Assembly: GCA_947498705.1 (NCBI GenBank)
Contig: CANMLW010000008.1
Span: 142,289 to 206,288, forward strand
Direction of reading: 5' to 3'
Length of the DNA: 64,000 nucleotides
Origin: an uncultured Aquimarina sp.
GTDB lineage: Bacteria; Bacteroidota; Bacteroidia; Flavobacteriales; Flavobacteriaceae
Positions 45,749 through 54,806 of the stretch are shown here, one piece after another; within the stretch, counting starts at the first letter, position 1; every line of letters begins with the position of its first letter. The notes under the pieces are model-generated. The model was not told where the DNA came from, ran no database searches, and saw only the letters and a list, made by a program, of their open reading frames with translations. The position numbers and the translations under genes were made by a program.

Positions 45749-47593
45749 TTAGTTACAAGAACCAACAGTTTTCCACCAGTGCTCACCACTTCCTGGAGTC
45801 ACCCATAATGGACCTGTTTGTGCTTCGTATATCGTATTTTGGTACACAATTTTGTCTCCTTGGTTATAGACCTTTGGAAAAGCCTCCCAAGCTGCAATAC
45901 CGTTACAATCACCTCCTGTATTATCTCCAGAAGTCACACTTACAGAAACTGCAGAAGAAGTAGTCGAACCATTTTTATCATCGGTGGCCTTAGCCGTGAT
46001 ACTATACGTTCCTACCGATGCATTTGCCCAATTATAAGTGTATGGACTTGTCGTATCTTCACCTAATTTGGTAGTACCTTGATAAAATTCTACTTTGCTA
46101 ATAGTACCATCACTATCAGAAGCATTTGCTGTGATAGAAACCGTATCTCCTTGTGTGAATGATGTACCATTAGATGGAGCTGTAATAGTTACTGTTGGTA
46201 ATTGATTATCTCCTCCGGTATCACCACCACAATCCTGTATATACTCCCAAGGTTGTCCTCCTCCTGTACTAGTAGATGGGTCGTTTCCTTGTGTCCACCA
46301 TTTTGCTTTATATAATTTACTGTTATGTACAACTTCTTGCCCACCGTTATAAACAGCAGAAGCATTCCAGGCTGCAGAGTTACATCCTGATCCACCTGGA
46401 TCTGGATCTGTAGTATCTCCGCCAGTATAAGGAGACTCTGGGTAATCTTCTGCGGTAGCAATAGCTTGAGAAGTAGAAACTCCGTTAAGTACCTGACTAG
46501 CTACGTGCATATATCCATAAGCAGAAGTAGAAGAGTTACCTAATAATAATTGCCATATCATTATACCATCATTAGAATTATTTGCAGCGATATGAGCAGA
46601 TAATTCTGCAACGTTTTGGTAGGTATATTCGTAATATGGTCCCCATGGTTCATTTGGATAGTGAACCCCTGCAGCGATATCAAATCCATATTGGTTTGCA
46701 TAATGTTTGTATGCATCATACATAATTTTTCTATTACTTGCTGCTCCTGTATTATATCCTTGATAGGCTACTAAGTCAATTTTATCACCAACAGCTTTCA
46801 TAACTGGTATCATATGGCCGGTAGCTCCAAATCCAAACAAACTAATGGCTTGGTTAGGAGAAGTCGCATTATGTAAGTTCGCATCAGACTCCCCACTGGC
46901 AGTATTTCTGTTTGCATAGGAAAAAGGAGAAGAAGGATCGTCATTATTAAGACCTCCTAGGGCACCAACTCCTGCTGGAGCACAGGCTAACAAATATTCT
47001 CCTTTTGGCATAATTGCTCTAGAGTTATTAAAGAAATCGATAAAATGTTGAACATTTTCGGCACTACCGATAGTTGCAAAACTTCCGTTTGGTTCATAAT
47101 CCCAATCAATACCTTCGAATCCCATATCATCTACCAAATCTTTGATTTGTTGATATTCAATATTGTATGCATCACTGGTTCCCCAATATGTTTCACCACC
47201 AATAGACAAAATTACGTTAATTCCTTTTGTCTTTAATGCAGCGACAGATTCTTTTAAAGTATCACCTCCGTAAGGAGTTTGAATCCCGGTATCAGAAATA
47301 TCCAAAGAACCTTTAACATATCTCAAATTAGGTTTTGCAAATGCCAGAAACACATGTGTAATATGTTCTGGGATATCTCTTAATTTGGAACCTTGCCCTG
47401 GGGCAGCCCAACTTTCTGACCAGGAAGGAAAATACCCTAGCACAATAGGCTCTGTTAATGCAGATTTAGACGTGATCGCTGCTTCTTCTGCACCCGATAC
47501 ATCATCTTCTAAAAAATTCTCATTTGTACAGGAAAAGAAAAATACCTGTATCAATAAAACTAGTGTTAATTTTTGTAAAGTTTTCATAATCAT
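45749..47593 (-). CDS. Modular GH18 chitinase with two CBM5/12 modules
   Basis: The 614-aa product has a lipoprotein-like signal (hydrophobic stretch then FFFSCTNE; the ATG at 47587 is an alternative start). The GH18 domain spans about residues 48-390, with VILSIGGETYWG and FEGIDWDYEPN. A CBM5/12 chitin-binding module lies near 405-460 (AWNASAVYNGGQEVVHNSKLYKAKWW). A bacterial Ig-like domain lies near 470-555 (VTITAPSNGTSFTQGDTV). A second CBM5/12 lies at the C terminus (AWEAFPKVYNQGDKIVYQNTIYEAQ). The chitin-binding modules suit attack on solid chitin at the surface. Upstream neighbours are the hexosaminidase and GlcNAc kinase genes. Confidence 0.95.
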   Translation of the reverse strand: MIMKTLQKLTLVLLIQVFFFSCTNENFLEDDVSGAEEAAITSKSALTEPIVLGYFPSWSESWAAPGQGSKLRDIPEHITHVFLAFAKPNLRYVKGSLDISDTGIQTPYGGDTLKESVAALKTKGINVILSIGGETYWGTSDAYNIEYQQIKDLVDDMGFEGIDWDYEPNGSFATIGSAENVQHFIDFFNNSRAIMPKGEYLLACAPAGVGALGGLNNDDPSSPFSYANRNTASGESDANLHNATSPNQAISLFGFGATGHMIPVMKAVGDKIDLVAYQGYNTGAASNRKIMYDAYKHYANQYGFDIAAGVHYPNEPWGPYYEYTYQNVAELSAHIAANNSNDGIMIWQLLLGNSSTSAYGYMHVASQVLNGVSTSQAIATAEDYPESPYTGGDTTDPDPGGSGCNSAAWNASAVYNGGQEVVHNSKLYKAKWWTQGNDPSTSTGGGQPWEYIQDCGGDTGGDNQLPTVTITAPSNGTSFTQGDTVSITANASDSDGTISKVEFYQGTTKLGEDTTSPYTYNWANASVGTYSITAKATDDKNGSTTSSAVSVSVTSGDNTGGDCNGIAAWEAFPKVYNQGDKIVYQNTIYEAQTGPLWVTPGSGEHWWKTVGSCN

Positions 47594-47645
47594 TCTACTG
47601 AGTTTGTGGTTGCTATTTATAGTTATTAAATGTATTTACATGTGT

Positions 47646-49958
47646 TTAATGAAATATCATATGTTCATCTACGTTTTTGTACTCTGTTTCAGAAGCCTTT
47701 CTGTATTTTAATTCTACCGTATTCCAATCTGTTGCCCAACCTTTAACAACATTATTTAGGTACATTATTTTAAGTTTATGCTTCCCTTTTTGCAATGCTA
47801 TAGAGCTTTCTTCGGCATGTTTTTTTATAGGTTCTGGGTGTTCGATAAGTAGTTTGTCTCCTATCCATATCTGATCCTGGGTACTTGAAAAATAATACAC
47901 GCCATCTTCTGGAATATCGATATACCCATTTAAGAAAACAGCCCTTAGATTATCATCATTAATCTTATGTCCCCAATCATAGGTTTTATTCGCATCTTCA
48001 ATATTTTTGATGATAGATGATCTTGAGGTTGTGTTTTTTTCAACTTCTTTTATATTTTTAAAATGACCTTTGACTTCTTCCATAACCAGTCCTTTAGATA
48101 CTTTTTTCATATCCAAAGCAGTAGTTAACGGTTCTTTGGATACAAGTAGTTTTCTAATAGGACTCATTTTACCGTTATCTAATACAGAAGCAATTCTTAT
48201 TTCTGTAGTAGTTGTAAAATCGAGTGGTTGAGTATATTCTGTACTGTTAATCGTTGGATCCGTTCCGTCCAAAGTATATACCATTTTTATAGGGCGCGTT
48301 GTTGTAAAAGGCACTTGTACGCTGTCGATAAACGTAATTTTATCGGCTGTAGGACCTTCTGGAAGTGGGAAATGATAATTTATACCATAATGATCCAAAA
48401 GCTCATAAGTGTTATTTAGTCTTCTGGAAAAGTCAACAAAGTTTTTGTTTTCTTTTTGTGTCCAGTTGGTTTCTGCAAGTGCAATAATACGAGGGTAGAG
48501 GAGGTACTCTTTTGTTTTGTCTTCTTTTGCGTATTCTGTCCAAAGATTTCCTTGCGAACCTAAGATATGTTTCTTTTTATCTTCTTTAATTGCTACGGGA
48601 AGAGGGTCATAATTATATGCTTTTTCTAAGGGAATGTATCCGCCAAAAGCAAAAGGTTCTACCTTGTGATCTCCTTGATAAAAATTGAGATACACATATT
48701 TTGAAGGAGTCATAATTACATCATGACCTTCGTTTGCGGCTTTAATTCCTCCTTCTTCTCCAAGCCATGACATGATATTGGTAGTTGGGGTGATTCCTCC
48801 TTCAAGAATTTCATCCCAACCAATCATTTTTTTATTGTATTTTGTCAAAATATTTTCTACACGCGCCATGAAATAACTTTGTATTTCTTTTTCGTCTTTT
48901 ATACTTTCTTGCTTCTTTAATTTTTGACAACAAGGAGCATGTTTCCATTGATCTTTAGGAACTTCGTCACCTCCCATATGGTAGTACTCATATGGAAAAA
49001 GTTCGGCCATTTCTTTGACAACATCCTCTATAAAAGTGTAGGTTGTTTCTTTTGATGCACAGAATATGCTAGATTCTACACCCCACAAATTTCTAACATC
49101 ATAATGATCTGGACTTTTATCACATGCAAGTTCTGGGTAACCAGAAAGAACGGCTATGGCATGTCCAGGAGTGTCAAATTCTGGAACGACATCTATAAAG
49201 CGTTCTTTTGCATATTGGACCACTTCTTTGATCTCTTCTTGAGTATAATACCCTTCGTGATAAGATCCATCTGCATTTTTTCTTTTAGATCCTATAGAAG
49301 TAAGTTTTGGATATTTTTTAATTTCTATTCTCCATCCCTGATCATCGGTTAAGTGCCAATGAAATTTATTTATCTTAAAAATAGAAAGTACATCCAGTTG
49401 TTTCTTTATAAAATCTACAGATGAGAAATGTCTAGAAACATCAAGATGAACACCACGCCAGCTAAAACGTGGTTTGTCTTTAATATCCACGGCCTGAATT
49501 TTAATAGGAAAAAAGGGTTTGTTTTTGTTTTCTTCTTTATACAACGGTAGAAGTTGCATAAAAGTGTGCATTCCATAAAATAATCCTTGGTCTGTTTTTG
49601 CTTTTATAACTACATCGTTTTCGGAAACATCTAAATGATATTCTTCTTTTTCATAATCCAAAGTATCATCTTTTAAGAGTTTGATACTGTTATTGTGATC
49701 ACGATCTTTGGTAATATTTAACAAGTGCCCTGTATTATTTTCTATTTTATGAATGAAAAAGTTAGCAATATCATCTACTGATTTTTCATTAGCATAAAGA
49801 GTAGTGTTTTGGGTAAGTATAAAATTTTCTTTCTTTTTTGTTATGGCCAGGGGTTTGGGGGTAATTTCTGAAGACCTGTCTATACTAACAGAAGGATTTT
49901 CAGGGCTTTTACATGCCAAAAAGGTTAGTAAAAAAAATGATATGATTCGTAAATTCAT
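47646..49958 (-). CDS. GH20 beta-N-acetylhexosaminidase lipoprotein with PA14-like C terminus
   Basis: The 770-aa product has a lipoprotein signal (MNLRIISFFLLTFLACKS). A GH20b N-terminal domain precedes the TIM barrel (about residues 150-520), with HLTDDQGWRIEI and the catalytic Asp-Glu pair in YYHMGGDEVPKDQW. A chitobiase-type C-terminal Ig-like domain follows (MVYTLDGTDPTINSTEY), then a PA14-like domain (NGYIDIPEDGVYYFSSTQDQIWI). It releases terminal GlcNAc from chitooligosaccharides. It shares one base with the upstream kinase gene (TAATG), so the two are translationally coupled. Confidence 0.94.
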   Translation of the reverse strand: MNLRIISFFLLTFLACKSPENPSVSIDRSSEITPKPLAITKKKENFILTQNTTLYANEKSVDDIANFFIHKIENNTGHLLNITKDRDHNNSIKLLKDDTLDYEKEEYHLDVSENDVVIKAKTDQGLFYGMHTFMQLLPLYKEENKNKPFFPIKIQAVDIKDKPRFSWRGVHLDVSRHFSSVDFIKKQLDVLSIFKINKFHWHLTDDQGWRIEIKKYPKLTSIGSKRKNADGSYHEGYYTQEEIKEVVQYAKERFIDVVPEFDTPGHAIAVLSGYPELACDKSPDHYDVRNLWGVESSIFCASKETTYTFIEDVVKEMAELFPYEYYHMGGDEVPKDQWKHAPCCQKLKKQESIKDEKEIQSYFMARVENILTKYNKKMIGWDEILEGGITPTTNIMSWLGEEGGIKAANEGHDVIMTPSKYVYLNFYQGDHKVEPFAFGGYIPLEKAYNYDPLPVAIKEDKKKHILGSQGNLWTEYAKEDKTKEYLLYPRIIALAETNWTQKENKNFVDFSRRLNNTYELLDHYGINYHFPLPEGPTADKITFIDSVQVPFTTTRPIKMVYTLDGTDPTINSTEYTQPLDFTTTTEIRIASVLDNGKMSPIRKLLVSKEPLTTALDMKKVSKGLVMEEVKGHFKNIKEVEKNTTSRSSIIKNIEDANKTYDWGHKINDDNLRAVFLNGYIDIPEDGVYYFSSTQDQIWIGDKLLIEHPEPIKKHAEESSIALQKGKHKLKIMYLNNVVKGWATDWNTVELKYRKASETEYKNVDEHMIFH

Positions 49959-50830
49959 TATTGACTTATTTTATGAGAAATTCTCTGTGTGATTACCTGA
50001 TTTACTAAGTGATCGATTGGTTTTTTTATAAAGCTTTTTACTTGATACCCTTTTTCTTCTACCATTTTTTTTAGGACATCTTGTGAGTAATAGGCAATAG
50101 ACCCTACAAAGTGTAAAGGGTGTTTATATAATTCTTCTTTGTATTGGAAAAGATAGGTGTCTATAAATTTTGAAATTCCTTGATGCAATATCTTTTCGAT
50201 ATAGGCATCACCTCGGTTATTAAAAATAAATTGAGCAAACGATGCTAAAAACGAATTAGGATATTTGGCATTGTATAATTTGTCCATCAATTGATCTAAT
50301 TCTGAAGCATAGCTGTTTTTAAAAAGAACTCTCAAATTTCCAGGCATTCTACCTAAGGTATAATCCTTTAATAATTTTTTTCCTAAATAATTTCCGCTTC
50401 CTTCATCTGCTAACAGGTATCCTAAAGCAGGTGATTTTTGAATGACTTTTTTTCCATCATAGTAACAACAATTTGCTCCGGTTCCCAGAATACAAACTAC
50501 ACTTGGATTTTGAGTTGTGGATTTTACAGCTCCTATGATATCCTCTTCAATCACAATAAATGAAGCATTTTTAAAAATTGACTGAAGAATACGACGTATT
50601 CTTTTTCTTGAGTCTGTTTCACAACAACCGGCTCCATAAAAATAAATTTCCTGTACCATATCTCTATGTTCGGTTAAAACATCTGCCTTATGAACGATTG
50701 TCGATATAGCTTCATTAGAGAGTATAAGTGGATTAATGCCAATAGTCTTGGTTTTACATATAGGAAGACCATTCTCTTTAACCATAACCCAATCACATTT
50801 GGTAGAACCACTATCAGCAAATAAAATCAT
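49958..50830 (-). CDS. BadF/BadG-family N-acetylglucosamine kinase
   Basis: The 290-aa product has an ASKHA ATPase fold. The N-terminal phosphate motif is FADSGSTKCDWVM (residues 4-16), the adenosine-type motif VVCILGTGANCCYYDG (about residues 110-125), and LADEGSGNYLGKKLL (about residue 139) is characteristic of BcrAD/BadF glucosamine and GlcNAc kinases. In this chitin locus it would phosphorylate imported GlcNAc to GlcNAc-6-P. It overlaps the hexosaminidase start by one base. Confidence 0.88.
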   Translation of the reverse strand: MILFADSGSTKCDWVMVKENGLPICKTKTIGINPLILSNEAISTIVHKADVLTEHRDMVQEIYFYGAGCCETDSRKRIRRILQSIFKNASFIVIEEDIIGAVKSTTQNPSVVCILGTGANCCYYDGKKVIQKSPALGYLLADEGSGNYLGKKLLKDYTLGRMPGNLRVLFKNSYASELDQLMDKLYNAKYPNSFLASFAQFIFNNRGDAYIEKILHQGISKFIDTYLFQYKEELYKHPLHFVGSIAYYSQDVLKKMVEEKGYQVKSFIKKPIDHLVNQVITQRISHKISQ

Positions 50831-50844
50831 CTCTGAATGTATTT

Positions 50845-51005
50845 ATACCATTTCCAACTTGAATTTACCCAATAAAACGGCATCTTTTTACCTAATCCTT
50901 CAAAATAAAAATTAACCATAGCTTTGGCTATGCTGAACTTTTCTTTTTTGTCCAAGGAAAAAATATATTGTTTTCTTATGAGTAAATTCAAATCAGAACT
51001 GGTAT
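50845..51005. repeat. Palindromic MITE-like element
   Basis: This 161-bp element has imperfect terminal inverted repeats: ATACCATTTCCAACTTGAAT at 50845 against the complement of the segment ending TGGTAT at 51005, about three-quarters identical over 30 bp. A perfect CATAGC-TTTG-GCTATG hairpin (50917-50932) sits exactly at its centre. The right part is T-rich. It looks like a small mobile or folded repeat inserted between two genes of the operon. Confidence 0.55.
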
Positions 51006-51061
51006 TTAGTTGTGAAACATAATTTTAAGACTTCAAAGTTGAAATGAGTTTTTAAAAATAA

Positions 51062-51088
51062 CCCTCCCCTCAAGAACTGAGGGAGGGA
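51062..51088 (-). terminator. Terminator after the NagB fusion
   Basis: The G/C-rich stem CCCTCCCCTCA...TGAGGGAGGG (one bulge) has a 5-nt loop. On the minus strand it is followed by GTTATTTTTAAAA. It lies 43 bp after the NagB-fusion stop and probably stops or lowers transcription into the kinase-hexosaminidase part. Confidence 0.75.
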
Positions 51089-51130
51089 TATTTTTTGAGT
51101 TTACACTCATTCAACAAACAAAACACAATA

Positions 51131-53047
51131 TTAAAAATTGTACCTTTTAAACGCTTCTATGGCTTCGTAATCTGCCATTCCGAGTTTATCATATAATTTT
51201 GCAGTATTTCTATTTCTTTCTCTAGCTCTAAGCCAAAATTCCCGAGAATCTTCACCTTGAAACATTACCCTGTCTTTTTGCGACTGGTGATATAAAATAG
51301 CATTGGTTTTTTTAGATACTTCCATTGGACTTAATGGTACAGCCATTTCTATTTCAGAAACATCCCATTCCTGCCATGCACCTCTGTATAACCATACCCA
51401 GCAATCATCCATAAAAGATTCGCTTTTAATGTTCTGAATAGCACTAAAAATTGCATCCAAACATACTTTATGCGTACCATGAGGATCGGCTAAATCACCT
51501 GCTGCATATATTTGATGAGGTTTTATTTTTTTGATAAGATCTTCGGTAATTTTTACATCCTCTTTTCCTAAAGGGTTTTTCATAATTTTACCCGTTTCGT
51601 AAAAAGGAAGATCCATAAAGGATACATTTTCATCAGGTAGTCCAAAATAACGTATAGCACCTAATGATTCCATTCTTCTAATAAGCCCTTTAATTTTACG
51701 AACTTCAAGAATATCAATGTCTCCTTGATTTTTTGTTTTTAGAAAAGAAATAACTTTAGCGTATATATCTTCTCCTTTACCTGCCTGAAAACTATTGGCT
51801 ACTTCTGCAAACTTAAGAGCTTCTTCATCTGTTACAGCAATATTACCCGAGGTTTGATAGGCTACATGAACCTCATGTCCTTGATCTATAAGTCTAAGGA
51901 AAGTACCCCCCATAGAAATCACATCATCATCAGGATGCGGACTAAAAATCAATACTCTTTTTTTATCTGGAGTAGCTCTTTCTGGTCGATTGGTATCGTC
52001 TGCATTAGGCTTACCTCCCGGCCATCCTGTAATAGAATGCTGAAGTTTATTAAAGATTTTGATGTTAAGATCATAAGAAGAACCTTCGACTGCTAATAAG
52101 CTCGACATGCCGTTGTCGTTATAATCTTTATCAGTAAGTTTTAAAACGGGTTTGTTTACTTGTTGGCTCAGCCAGGTAACCGCTTTAAATTTTAAGGGTT
52201 CTGTCCATATACATTGATCTACCAACCAAGGTGTTTTGATACGAGTAAGTTCTGAAGCTGCTTCTTCATCAAGAATGATGGTAATATTTTTATGCTGTTG
52301 TAAGAAAGAAGCAGGGATATTAGGCGTTACTTCACCTTCTATAGATTGTTGTATAACAGAAGCTTTTTTATGTCCCCAAGCCAAAAGCAATACTCTTCTT
52401 GATTTCATAATGGTACTAATACCCATAGTAACAGCTTTTTTGGGTACATTTTCTAAACCATTAAAATCAGAAGATGCATCTGTTCTTGTAATGTGATCTA
52501 ATGTAATAATTCGAGTACCCGAATTTGGGTGAGATCCTGGTTCGTTAAAACCAATATGTCCTGTTCGACCAATCCCTAAGAGCTGAAAGTCTAAACCTCC
52601 GTATTGTTTAATTTTCATTTCATAATCAATACAGTACTGGTCCATTTCTGAAATAGGTATCGTACCGTCAGGAATATGTATGTTTTCTGGGTTGATATCT
52701 ACATGGTCAAAGAGATGCTGATGCATAAAGTGGTAATAACTTTGTTGATGTGATGTATCCATAGGATAATACTCATCCAAATTAAAAGTGACCACATTAT
52801 GAAAGCTTAACTCCCCAGAACGGTGTAGGCGTACTAACTCTTCATATACTTTTATCGGGGAAGAACCTGTGGCTAGACCTAGCACACAAGGATTTCCTTC
52901 ATGTTGTTTTTGTTTGATTAGTGTTGCAATTTCATTGGCAACTAATTTCGAAGCTATCGAAGAATCTGGAAATATTTCACCATGAATCTTCTCAAACTTT
53001 GTTTTTTCAAACTGTCCTACTTGTTTATACTCAATTTCCTGAATCAT
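51131..53047 (-). CDS. nagB: Glucosamine-6-phosphate deaminase fused to a PIG-L/LmbE deacetylase-like domain
   Basis: The 638-aa product has an N-terminal NagB domain (about residues 20-290) with VTFNLDEYYPMDTSHQQSYY, GIGRTGHIGFNEPGS and TITRTDAS-like loop residues. The C-terminal PIG-L/LmbE domain (about residues 365-610) carries the metal motif FSPHPDDDVISMGGTF, plus DPHGTHKVCLDAI as the second ligand site. NagB converts GlcN-6-P to fructose-6-P and ammonia. PIG-L-family domains deacetylate GlcNAc groups, so the fusion could also carry out the missing NagA step. This arrangement is known in Bacteroidota; the activity of the C-terminal half is inference. Confidence 0.92.
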   Translation of the reverse strand: MIQEIEYKQVGQFEKTKFEKIHGEIFPDSSIASKLVANEIATLIKQKQHEGNPCVLGLATGSSPIKVYEELVRLHRSGELSFHNVVTFNLDEYYPMDTSHQQSYYHFMHQHLFDHVDINPENIHIPDGTIPISEMDQYCIDYEMKIKQYGGLDFQLLGIGRTGHIGFNEPGSHPNSGTRIITLDHITRTDASSDFNGLENVPKKAVTMGISTIMKSRRVLLLAWGHKKASVIQQSIEGEVTPNIPASFLQQHKNITIILDEEAASELTRIKTPWLVDQCIWTEPLKFKAVTWLSQQVNKPVLKLTDKDYNDNGMSSLLAVEGSSYDLNIKIFNKLQHSITGWPGGKPNADDTNRPERATPDKKRVLIFSPHPDDDVISMGGTFLRLIDQGHEVHVAYQTSGNIAVTDEEALKFAEVANSFQAGKGEDIYAKVISFLKTKNQGDIDILEVRKIKGLIRRMESLGAIRYFGLPDENVSFMDLPFYETGKIMKNPLGKEDVKITEDLIKKIKPHQIYAAGDLADPHGTHKVCLDAIFSAIQNIKSESFMDDCWVWLYRGAWQEWDVSEIEMAVPLSPMEVSKKTNAILYHQSQKDRVMFQGEDSREFWLRARERNRNTAKLYDKLGMADYEAIEAFKRYNF

Positions 53048-53097
53048 TTTCTCAAGAGTTCATTGTTTAATACTACTATTTATTTTAAGGCTTTGGT

Positions 53098-53139
53098 AAA
53101 AGAGATGGAATCCAAAATGAATCTTCATCCATCTCTTTT
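53098..53139 (-). terminator. Terminator between susD and the NagB fusion
   Basis: A perfect 12-bp inverted repeat (53098-53109 and 53128-53139) has an 18-nt loop; T-rich on both sides. It would make the susCD transcript more abundant than the downstream genes. Confidence 0.7.
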
Positions 53140-53164
53140 TAAATTTATGTATGGCTAACTCAAA

Positions 53165-54787
53165 TTAGAAATTAGGTCCATCTACGTCCCACCATAATCG
53201 GGTACCACCGTTATCTGCACCTCCTAACAAAGTTGTAGCTTGCGCAACTCCAGATGGATTTGTATTTCTTTCACTCGCTGGGAATGGTAACCTTCTAACT
53301 TGTATATTAGTATCAATGGTACCTCCACTATTATTGGCTACAGGAGGGAATATTTTTGGATATCCCGTTCTTCTAAATTCACTCCAAGCTTCTTGACCGT
53401 CAGGGAACATAGCAATCCATTTTTGGGTAATAATTTTTTCTAGTTTTATTTCATTATCAGCTCCAGCATCCCATGCCACCGTAACACTAGTTAATGCATT
53501 GATATTGTTAGATGCATTCACAGGATCCACATAATCATTTGGCGTAGAGGTATTATCTGCAATATAAGCGGCGGCAGCGGCAGATACTTCATGTTGAGCA
53601 AAAGAAGTTGAGATTCCCGTTTCATAATTGGTTTGAGCATCTCCAGCTCCAGTCCAACCTCTTAAGGCTGCTTCAGCTTTTAGAAAATATACCTCAGCAG
53701 CCGTCATTAATTGTATATCTGTAGTTGCTTCAGGTTCTCCAGCGATGTAAGCGTTTCCTAATCTAGAAAAACCAGTATACGCATCTTTTTGTTCGATCTC
53801 ACCATCATATACGTCATTAAATAAAGGCATTCCACCTCTTAAACCTTTTAAAGTACTAGGTGTAACTTCTGATGCTTCAAATAGAACATCTCCTCTGGCA
53901 TCGTCATATCCTACTAAGATAGATTCCATAGAAGCATTCATTCTCACATCATTCCATGAAGAGTTAAATACAGTTAAAGGATGAGTTGCTCCACCTTTAA
54001 TAACAAAGTTTTCCTCATTACTTTCTAGAAGCCCACCACTATTTGCTAACGATTTTTCTCCTTCTGTTTGAGCTTTGGTAGCATCTACTTTGGCAATTCT
54101 TATAGCAAGACGTAGTCTAAGGCTATTTGCAAATTTTATCCATTGGCTATACTCACCTCCATATACCAAATCGAAATCTGCAAATTGCTCGTTGTCAACA
54201 TCAGAAGATAAGGTGGTTATTGCTTCATCAAGTTCTGTAAAGAATTGATTATATACTTCTTGTTGAGAATCGTACTCTACAAATGAAGCAGTTGGAGCTC
54301 CAAATTTTGAATAAATAATTGGTCCATAAACATCGGTTACTCGATGCATAGCTTCTACTCTTAATATTTTGGCAACGGCGTAGATTAAAGGGAAGCTTTC
54401 TTCTCCTCTTTCTTTTACCAAAGCAGCATTTTGCATCACCCCTGTTTCCGAATACGGTACGTCCCAAGGGAATTGATCCCAAAAATCAACAAACGCATAG
54501 TTCGTTGTATTTTGACCACCTACAAAAGGCCTGGGTGGCGCCATATAACCACAGAAAGTATCTGCATTCAAATTATGTTGTAATTGGGTATGCCAGGCAG
54601 GGTCATATCTATAGATGTTTAAAAATATAGGGTTGAATGGTCCTCCTACATTAAGAAAATCGGCTTCACTTTGAGCATCTGTGAGACCGTTTGGATCTGT
54701 ATTTAGCGCTTCGAAGTCATCTGTACATGATAGTACAAATAGAGTAGAAAAAGCGATGATGATTGTTTTTATATATATACTTTTCAT
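53165..54787 (-). CDS. SusD/RagB-type glycan-binding lipoprotein (SusD-like 2)
   Basis: The 540-aa product has a lipoprotein signal (FSTLFVLSCTDDFEALNTDPN; Cys at about residue 21). 'LNTDPNG' directly after the lipid anchor and 'GGATHPLTVFNSSWNDVRMN' and the C-terminal 'IITQKWIAMFPDGQEAWSEFRRTGYP' are hallmarks of the SusD-like_2 family. Surface-exposed, it caps the SusC transporter and binds the oligosaccharide. It lies 19 bp after susC. The surrounding genes point to chitin oligomers as ligand. Confidence 0.94.
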   Translation of the reverse strand: MKSIYIKTIIIAFSTLFVLSCTDDFEALNTDPNGLTDAQSEADFLNVGGPFNPIFLNIYRYDPAWHTQLQHNLNADTFCGYMAPPRPFVGGQNTTNYAFVDFWDQFPWDVPYSETGVMQNAALVKERGEESFPLIYAVAKILRVEAMHRVTDVYGPIIYSKFGAPTASFVEYDSQQEVYNQFFTELDEAITTLSSDVDNEQFADFDLVYGGEYSQWIKFANSLRLRLAIRIAKVDATKAQTEGEKSLANSGGLLESNEENFVIKGGATHPLTVFNSSWNDVRMNASMESILVGYDDARGDVLFEASEVTPSTLKGLRGGMPLFNDVYDGEIEQKDAYTGFSRLGNAYIAGEPEATTDIQLMTAAEVYFLKAEAALRGWTGAGDAQTNYETGISTSFAQHEVSAAAAAYIADNTSTPNDYVDPVNASNNINALTSVTVAWDAGADNEIKLEKIITQKWIAMFPDGQEAWSEFRRTGYPKIFPPVANNSGGTIDTNIQVRRLPFPASERNTNPSGVAQATTLLGGADNGGTRLWWDVDGPNF

Positions 54788-54806
54788 TTGTTTTATTTCT
54801 TTTTAA

